Source: Acanthaster planci (lineage: Eukaryota > Echinodermata > Asteroidea > Valvatida > Acanthasteridae). From it: a stretch of DNA of 15,743 nt. Below, in pieces: positions 1-9,100 of this stretch; the stretch's first letter is position 1; each line of letters starts with the position of its first letter. The stretch covers positions 855,652 to 871,394 of the forward strand of contig NW_019091377.1 of assembly GCF_001949145.1 (NCBI RefSeq). The letters are read 5' to 3'. The position numbers and the translations under genes are program-made. The notes under the pieces were generated by a model. That model had not been told where the DNA came from. It searched no databases and saw only the letters and a list, made by a program, of their open reading frames with translations.

Positions 1-153
1 CAGTAGTAATTGACATCAGGCACGTCCAGGATGTTCGACGCCCAGGTGATCTGGTTGGTAAAGAAGAAGAATGCTGCTACGGAGACGCCGGCCGTGATGC
101 AGAGGATACCCAGCAGGATCAAGAAGTCGGTGATCTTATTGATGACAGCAACC
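1..153 (-). CDS. SLC44A2-like: SLC44A exon E18 (partial): TM8, runs off the window edge
   Basis: Encodes VAVINKITDFLILLGILCI, TAGVSVAAFFFF and TNQITWASNILDVPDVNYYW. It matches VAVLDKVTDFLFLLGKLLIVGSVGILAFFFF and NYYW of human CTL2. Acceptor tgcccag|GGTTGC. The coding frame is still open at base 1, within the Trp codon. The last membrane helix and the cytosolic tail (about 65 residues in human) must lie at lower coordinates outside the window. Confidence 0.96.
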
Positions 154-3100
154 CTGGGCAGGATGAACAATCACTACATTAGACTATCAATGACTGGAAC
201 TTTATTTCACAGAGCCGTGAGATGTCGCAGGGTACAATCTTTGCGATGAGCAAAATTCAGCTGGGAACCAGCCACAAGATACACACTGCCTGACATTTTG
301 GCTGGTGACCTATTTTAAATTAGCGAAAATGTTTCCGCTTAACAGATAGCAAGTGGTGATATGACATTGCGGGCCTCAGGTTTCTGGGTCTCCAACATGG
401 CACATGGGGAAGCAGCAAGTCCAACATCGGAAGGTTAAGGGCAAACTTTTTACTGTCCAGCAAGGAAAAGTGACTTCATCCCCAATGCTGCAATATCACG
501 CTCACCTGATGATGTTCCTCATGAGTAGGAAGAATGCCTCCCGTGCCGAGCGGCAGAAATTCTTGCCGTAAATGGCAATCTGTCAAACGAGCCCAAAAGA
601 AAAAAAACCGACAGTCAACAAAGCTGCTCATAGCTCTTTGCCATCATTCACTTGATACCCAGCTGAGATCTATATACGCTTTGAATTGGTCGTACCGTGA
701 ATTGAGATGTCTCAAGTGTGGTAACGTAACAGGTACGAAGCACTGGGGTTGGTAACAGCTACAGGGCTGGCTTGAGTGCACCCTCTCTTGCAAAAGGTAG
801 TGTCGTAAAAATGAATGGTGCCAACTTGAAAATGAGCCATCCATGACTGCGGCACCAGAAACAAACTCAAATAGCTCCAGATATCAAACCGAAAGTCTTA
901 TACAAGTTGGCAATGCTGAAAAATATGAGAAGCTTCAAGTGGCGAGTAACAAATGGCATCGCTCTGGGACACACTCGGTCTGTTTATTTGATTCCATGAT
1001 ATTGCCGACGTTCTACTGACCATGATGTAGGCGTTCTTGTTCAGGAATTTCATGAACTTCTCCAGACACCAGAAGCAACACTTGAGACACTTCAGGATGA
1101 AGAGGACGATCTTGTTCTCCTTGCCTACCAAATAACCCAAAAAAAAATAAATAAATACAAATTTTTTTTTTAAAATACAGCACCATAGACCAAGAGTGAA
1201 TAAACCTCACACAAATGTATTTTATGAGATGTGAGTCGGCATCACAGAGATGCCAATTTTTGTCAAAAATGGCACTTTGCCCTTCATCTTTGTGCATTTG
1301 CAATTTCTATATTATATTATTATTGCTATTATTTCATTTCTGGGAACGACACCAAGGATTCCTCAGCTGAGAGCCTTAGGCACTGTAAGTTTGCAAGCCT
1401 TGAAGAAACCTGTAGAGAGCATACAATGAGAAGCAGTCACAGTTTTAGAGGTGGGAGGAAAATCCCAGAGGAATGTTCTGGGTAAAACCCAGGGAATCAG
1501 GTAGAGACTGAAAACCAAGTCCACATGTGGACCGGGCCGGGATTCAAACCTGGACCGCAGAGTTGGAAGGCGAGGAAAGAACCACTTCGCCAACCTGAGT
1601 AAGTACACTTAGTGTTGGGTGATGGCTTGTGGGAAAAAAAATCACGAGTTCACTCTGGTGGGACTTTAACCCATCACTTGCCACTTTCTAGTGTAGAATT
1701 CTCACCACTCGACCATCCAGCGCTTGGGGTCGACTATGGCTTTCTAAGTCGAATGAGCAGCGGGGGGCCTGATAAGCATTTTACAAGGTGGAATTGAAAT
1801 TCGGCAAATTTTGATAAAAAGTTCACTTATGAAAAATCTGTATTACCTTTTTTAAGCTGTACTTCAGCGTACTCCAGCAGGACTCGGATTATCTTAATGA
1901 TTGCAATGATGAGAGCCCCAAACGCGATGGAGCCAAGATGATACCTGAATGATAATTGGAAAAATTTTAAAATGACCGTTGACCAACAATCAACAGATAG
2001 AAGTTATGGTACAACTGATTGATAGATGGTTGATTCAAAGTTGATCAATACAGGAACTCAAAATCAATATTATCGATCATGAAATCAATACTTACACTTT
2101 CCTCCTTTTAACCGAGTATACTAAAGTGACATGGAGAGCCCTACCATGACCCTTCATGGTTTCTAATGTGAAGAGTTTAAGTTTGGTTGCTGGGCACGGT
2201 CACAGCCGATCAAAACAAACCACCTTCCTAACTATCTTCTGATTGGCCAATCTAAACGTACAACATCAAAATCTCTATTTGTGCATAGTATAGATCTCAA
2301 TGAAACAACCTTACATTAGATGTTGCATCAACAGCAATGGATTTGTTTTCTCCTCGGCCAAAGCCTTGTCCAAATTACTTGGCTACGGCAAGCAACAGTG
2401 CGTGAGCCCATGAGAAGTGACTGCAGCCACTACCAAGTGGATCTCCATAAAGACCTGCATCACGGCACATCGTAGCCATGGAAATTTGGACGTGGCCTAG
2501 AATGAGGACAGATTTGGACCGAGGAGGGGGGAGTGTACCTGAAAGCGCGGTAGAACCCACCCCACAAGGGCAGTGTGGGGATGTCCTGAGGCTTGTGGTA
2601 GGCCCAGTAGTACGAGGCAAAGGCCCCGGCCAAGGTGACCTGGCCCAAGGCTGCCACAAACTCGGTGAGCCAGAAGAGGCCAAAGAGGTTGTAGAACTGC
2701 AAGTAGGTGACATAGGCGGGGAGCATGTAGGACACGAACATGCAGGATGCTGTCATGTTGAAGTACTTGCCATCCGGCAGAAAATCCTGAAGCAGGCGTA
2801 GCACAAAGAATTGTCAATAAATTCTTTTTTTAACGATATTTTAATACACAAATGTGCTGCAGCTCAAGCCTTAACCCCTGACTTAAATTTGTGATCACAA
2901 AACCATACCTCTTGGGGAAAAGTTACTTTGTTTTAAAAATAATGATCTTGACCTCTGACCTATGGGATCCAAAATCACTAAGACTCTGAAGCACATCACA
3001 GACACCAACCCACACACCGAGTGTGGAATTAATTTGTCCTGTGTTTAGGTAGCAATGGTGGGAAAACCATTTCTTTTGGTTTAAGCAAGTTACTCCTGAC

Positions 3101-6100
3101 CTTTGACCTACAAAGTCCAACATCCATAGGCTTCTACAGGACACCAAGAGACACCCAAATGCAGGGTGAGTGGCTAAATGTGATTAGAATCACTTTTGAT
3201 TTTACAAGTTACACCCGAAAAATTAATGCATTTCACTTACGTCGGGCTTACAATCTGAATCGTTTGCCAATGCAAAATTTGACGGCGCATTGTACACGAC
3301 ATACTTGGCTTGGTGGGAGGTCGCCAAGAAACTGGCAGAGAAATCACTGGTCAAGGAAAATCTCAAGAGCGTCTGGTGGGTGGTATGTGACCTGTCGAGT
3401 AGGCTTTGAAGCTCCTGATAACGGGGCCAGGAGGTTGAATTTAGCAAATGGTCAACCTTGCGACCTTGGGCAAGTCATTTCACCTCGACTTGGATTTGAA
3501 ACCATTTGCACCTGACATGGCTAAATTAAGCTGCCCCCCCCAGCTGAGATGGTTCAGGAATGTCTACAGGGGTAATAAAGATGTGCCTTGAGCACACCAA
3601 TGGTTGGGTCGTGTGGCCCAGAAAATTCTTAATGCAGCTTGTCTTCCAAAGGATACACAGCGATTGTGGCCCACAGGGCAATGATGAGGACTTGTAGGAG
3701 AAAGGGAACGATCGGCCAGAACAACGTCGACAACATGGAGCCCACGGCCCTTCAAGGAAACAGACCAAAGAAAATGGTTACATCTACGAATGGTAAATGA
3801 ATTCACAGAAGCATCTACCTTTGAGAGAACTAAAATGACAATATTTTATAAACTGCAGAATTTAGGAAGCGTTTTGGGAAAGAGGTAGGGCATGGTTTAT
3901 GAAGAGCAGAGAAAAAGGGTGTGGCAAGACGGGGAGGGGTAGGGTAGGACATATGGATGACAGGAAAGGGGAGAACAGGGTGGGGCTAGGCAGAATGGGC
4001 AGGGCTGGGTAGAGTAAGGTGGGGCTGCGCAAAGTGGGGGCCAATGCATGGAAAGATAGGGTGCCAAAGGCAAGGCAGGGTGGGGTGGAGACAGGCTGGA
4101 AAGGACAAGCACAAGGCTGGGCCAAAGGAACAGGGCGGAGCAGGATAAGGCAGGGTGAGGCGGGGCAGTATAAGAGCAGAGTGAGGCGGGGCAGACGTTT
4201 CAATCGTAGGCGCTGCTTACCTGCTAGACTCCTTAATCAATTGTACAGCAATGCGGATGCGGTTACACAAACACAGCGTCACCAGGACAATGATTAGCAG
4301 AAGAATGGATAAAGCGATACCTGCAAAAGAAGACCAAGAATTTCTTCAATTCAATTCACAACTTCTGCCAGACCACAAGAAAATGCGTCTTTGACTAGTA
4401 TACAAGCCTTTTGATTAAGATCAAATAGTGAATATGCCGTCTAATTTGTTACTTACAAATTTCTGGAAACATAAGAAACATCACTTTACAAAACTGTTGC
4501 TCCTTCAGTCATTTTCACGGGCAACAGTTGGTAACCATTCAAGAAACGAGAAATGTTGTTCCTTGATTGTTCACTCGATCGGCTTTTGACTTGAAGAGGG
4601 AGGACTACCGATGGAGTTACAATTACCACAACTTGTGGAGGACGTGTGCTGGATTAACTTGTATGCCCCAAATGATTTAAGACTCACCAAATGCGAGCCA
4701 TGTCGTCTGCAGGCGCAGGAAGCCCGACAGGCTGGAGATGAAGAGCGACACGTCGCTGCTGCTCAGGGCACCGGTCTGAGTACCGCTCCCCGACATCGAC
4801 ATGGTCGTGCTCCCGGACTTCACATCCTCCAGAAACACGTACTGCTGCCAGCAACAGTAGATTCCTGGCAAACATAATTAATAATGCTGGTTGAGCCAAG
4901 AACAGTTCCCTGACTGGGATTTGAACCAGCAACTTTCCATCTGCAGTACTAATAGTTCTACCCAACGAGCTGATGCCGCCAACAGAGGAATGAAAAGAAT
5001 TCACAAGTGAACAATGAAAACCAACTGAACTAGGATTCGAACCAGTGACCTTCTGAATACAGCGCTGGCAGTTCTACCTACCAGCTGCTCCAAACAGCAG
5101 TCAAATGATAATTGGATGACAACTGACTGAGGTGGGATTCAAACTAGTCAGGTCAGTGCAGCTATTCTGGTCAAACTTGGAACAAATGCAGGCCTAGAAG
5201 CCAGGAAGAAAAACGTTACCTGCACCAAGGATTGCCCAGAGAGCCAAGATGCTGAGCCAGGTCAGGACGCCAGCCAGCCAACGCATGATAATGATCCACA
5301 GCAAGGCCAGAACCATGCCCACCGACAAGCCACTAACAAATGAAAAAAGCAAGAAAATAAAGACACAAGAAGTCCTAACTCAAAACAATCTCGCTGTCAG
5401 TTCCAAGCTGGCGACCCAGGTTCGAATCAAACCGAGTGCGAACAAGTTGATACACTGCGTCTCTTTTGCACTGCGCAATGAAAAGTAAAGCGTCTGTTTT
5501 ATCGTTAACTTTGATATTTCTACCCTAGTTTGAGTGCTACCAATGCAAACAAGAAGACTTCTTTTTAACCTTCTCCGTATTTGGGTAATGTGAAGCAATC
5601 CACTCGCTTGCATTCCAAACTAAAAACACACCAAGCCCCCTTTTTACGGAACTGGAATAGAACTTACATTAAGATGATGTACCATGAGGACACAAAGTCT
5701 TGGTACACCACACTCAGCAGGGAACGCAGGTCCAAGAAGTTTTCAGCAGCCCTGAAAGTCAAAATTTAATAAGCGGAAGAGTAAGGATAAATGTCTAGCT
5801 CTGCCGGTAACGGGAGCACAGTTGAAAAATGACCTACTCTGACACTCTCATGTTTCTGCACAGTGGTGAAACTGCGGGGACATTAACCCCAGGACGGACC
5901 TCTAGGTCCAACCCCTGAATATACAATGTAAAACCACTCACGTCAGCAACCTGCTGACAAGGGTGTCATTTGTCAGGCTGTCTCCGCCCACCATTCTGAT
6001 CAGGTCCAGCCCCTGGGACAGGATGTCGCCAGCCGATGCGTTGCTGTTGACCAGGAATGCTGGGATACATCTGTCCGCATCTGCAAGACAGAGGAAAATG

Positions 6101-9100
6101 GCCACTGGTCACAAATTTCTTAGCTCAAATTTTGTACAAAAAGTCGACCGTGAGACAATCACAGAATGCTGATATACCTCCCATGAGCAATGAAAAGCAT
6201 GCACCCAATTGTACAAAGGTTGGATAAAAACTATGGACATGGTACACAGTAGAGATGGGTCAGTCCACGAGGTTGGGGCACAGTTTGTGACAGTGTCCCT
6301 GTTACATACTGTAGGGAACTTTTACCACCTGTCATGACCTGTAGAGTAGGTCATTTGCTCTGTAAACATAACACCCACCTCTGTATTCAGCCTTGCAAGA
6401 CCTATAACAATGTCAATTTGGAATCCACCTGCAGGGAAATAACTGTTCATTTTTACAGAACCCATGTAACAATTCACACCATCACAAATTGTGCCCCAAC
6501 GTCATGGAATGACCCAGATAAAAAAGGTACAACTTTGTTTGGAACATTATGTGCCAGCTAAGACTGACCTTGGGTCTCGTTGTCAGAGGCTGACCCATAA
6601 TGACACATGGCAAGTTGTTCCATACTGGAACAAATGCCGGTAAGCAGGAACGGTCATGCTGTACAAATGACCGCTCTCCTCCTTATGATCATCTCTCCGT
6701 CTGATTAACATGCCACGAAATTCCACATCTATACACTGACTGTCATAAATTTGTCAACACAAAGAAAGGAACAGGACATCTTGGGAGTTTTCCAAGCCCT
6801 CAACCGCAATAACTCTAGACTTACATGGTTCGCTCTGAATGTAATAAGCTGCACATTTCTTGTCTTCAAACATCCTCTGCAAACCTTCTGGACCCTGAAA
6901 AAAGAGGACACACCATGAATAGTTTCTGTCTGTCTCTCGATGTGGACTTTCTTTGAAGCAAACTGTGCTCTGAGGGCATCTTTCTGCAGATGTCTTCACA
7001 GTGAGGGTTTGTGTTTGTCGTCTGCACAGATTTACAGTGTGTCAATTGCGGCTGATGATCAGCAATGAAGTACAGAAATTGACAAAGAATGAACCAAATA
7101 CACTCTTGTGGAAAGGCAGATCAATTTATCTCCAGATGGGGGAAAATGTATGGAATATGCCTTACTTGTGACCTTTTCTCTTTTCATCTATTAGAACTAT
7201 GAATACTGCTACAGAAAGTCCCGTTTAGTGTTCAGGAACTTTTGCAAAGGGCAATAGCCTTGCCCAACCAAACCAGACCCAGCCCAACCCAATCCCACCT
7301 AACCAAACCCAACCCCCAAACTTAACCTTATTCCAACTCCAACCTACCCATAACCCAACGCAACCCCAATTCACCCTCCCCGTACCTATTCCAACCCTAT
7401 CCCACCTCCAACTCAGCAACCCAACTTAATCCCAGCTCCAACCCACCCTATGCAACCCAACTCCATCCCAGGCCCACCTCCAACCCACCCATGCAACCCA
7501 ACCCTATCCCGACTCCAACCCACCACATGGAACCCAATCCCATCCCCCTCCAACCCATACAGCCTAACTCACCCAAACCTCTTCCAACCCACCCACCCCA
7601 CCCTACCCCCAACTCCAGCCCATCCCTCCCAACCACCCAACTTACAGAGTACTGTCCTCCATCTTTGTTGTACTCCATCATTGGGTCAAAGTTATCCAGG
7701 CAGATGAACTTGTCCCACAAGGAATCCCCGATGGGTATGGACACAGGCAAGCTTCCTGCCAACAACAGTGTGTAAGGAGCAAAGGTTGTGGACGGACACA
7801 TCTCTAAACACACCTGTCATTGAAAATGAAAAACGTACCAACTGCAAGATTTTGAAGGCAAAAAAGAAACAAAATCTGGTGATTTGAAATGCCTAGTAAG
7901 ACGTACCCCACACTAAAACACCCAAACCACACACAACGGCGGTCGAAACATTTCAAACACTTGGACCAAAGTATTTAAAACTTCGTGCTGATTCATGGTA
8001 ACCGATCTCTCTCTGTAGCTGATCAGCCAACACAACCACTTTATATTCATGAATCAGTAAATGAAGTATCAAAGTAGAGTTATGAACACAACAGGAACAG
8101 ATTAAGTTTTAAACATCGCATTTAAACCCTTTTAGTCAAAGTGAACCTAACCATTTGACCACTTTTTTACAGGCACCATCCAATTTTTGTTTAATGCAAT
8201 TACTCATATGGAGCTGTGTGACTAGATTCCAAGATTGGATTTGGATCTTGTTTCAAGTTGCATGATTATGATTGGAAGTTGGCTCTCTTTAAAAAGGTAT
8301 TAACTTCAACAGATTTTTGACAATCCGCTCTGTGAAATTTTAAGCAACTTCTGAGGTCTTCTTGGGAAACTTGGAACGTCGCACACTTCAAGAATGCAAG
8401 ACATGGTGACAGAATATAGGTCGGAGACGGGGAAATAGAAACAGACAAGTAGATAGAGTCCACCAAACAAACCTTGGGTGAGGGGCATCCAAACTCCAGT
8501 ATGGTAGTTGTCGGATTAGTGAAACACTCCAGCAGATCAAAGTAAAACAGGTTGGGCTTATTTCTGAGAGGGTCACAAAGTCAAAGAAAATTCATGCAAG
8601 GTTATCAGTTAAACATGAAAATTTGTATAGCTTTGCAAGTTGTAAGAGCTCATCAAAGTGCATATCCTTGACTGATAATGAAATTATGGTGATTAAGGTA
8701 CAAGACTGGAAAGCTGACCTCATGAAATGAGGACAGGCCCTGGCTCTCTGGCTCCTGAAACATCATTGGTTACTCCTGCTTCAATTCTTCCTTTTCTGTC
8801 ATCTGATTGGCCAAGCTTGCAAGTACCACAAGTTCTGAGGCCCTACATGCTGTACTAGGTGAGGCGAGTGCACTTAACATTCTAAATTAACATGAACCTC
8901 AGGTCAGAGTTTCACCGAGCCAAAAACCCGCCTTGACAGGTTGGCTGGCATCTCTGATGTCACGTCCAAACTTCTTGGCTATAGCTGATGGCAGTGCTTG
9001 GTTCCTATGGGAACCAGACCTAGCCACAAGCTGAAGGGGAGGGGGCTTCCATAAAGCGTGTGCGTTGTCAGCAGCAGCCAAGTCAATTTGGACATGGCAT

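Noticed and set aside
2478-2801. Plus-strand frame opposite exon E14
   Set aside because: It is the antisense shadow of the conserved LAGAFASYYWA exon. Its own peptide has no family resemblance.
3862-4297. Long minus- and plus-strand frames rich in Pro/Leu/Ser or Gly/Arg
   Set aside because: They cover the G-rich minisatellite. The real exon E11 at 4221-4320 is in a different phase context and is supported by homology.
4910-5090. Functional tRNA genes
   Set aside because: A- and B-boxes are present but the acceptor and anticodon stems do not pair convincingly, and the units repeat in tandem. I treat them as SINE-type relics.
7225-7813. Long open frames on both strands across the C-rich repeat
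   Set aside because: They arise from low-complexity CCAACC-type DNA with few stops. Only 7646-7813 on the minus strand is a real exon.
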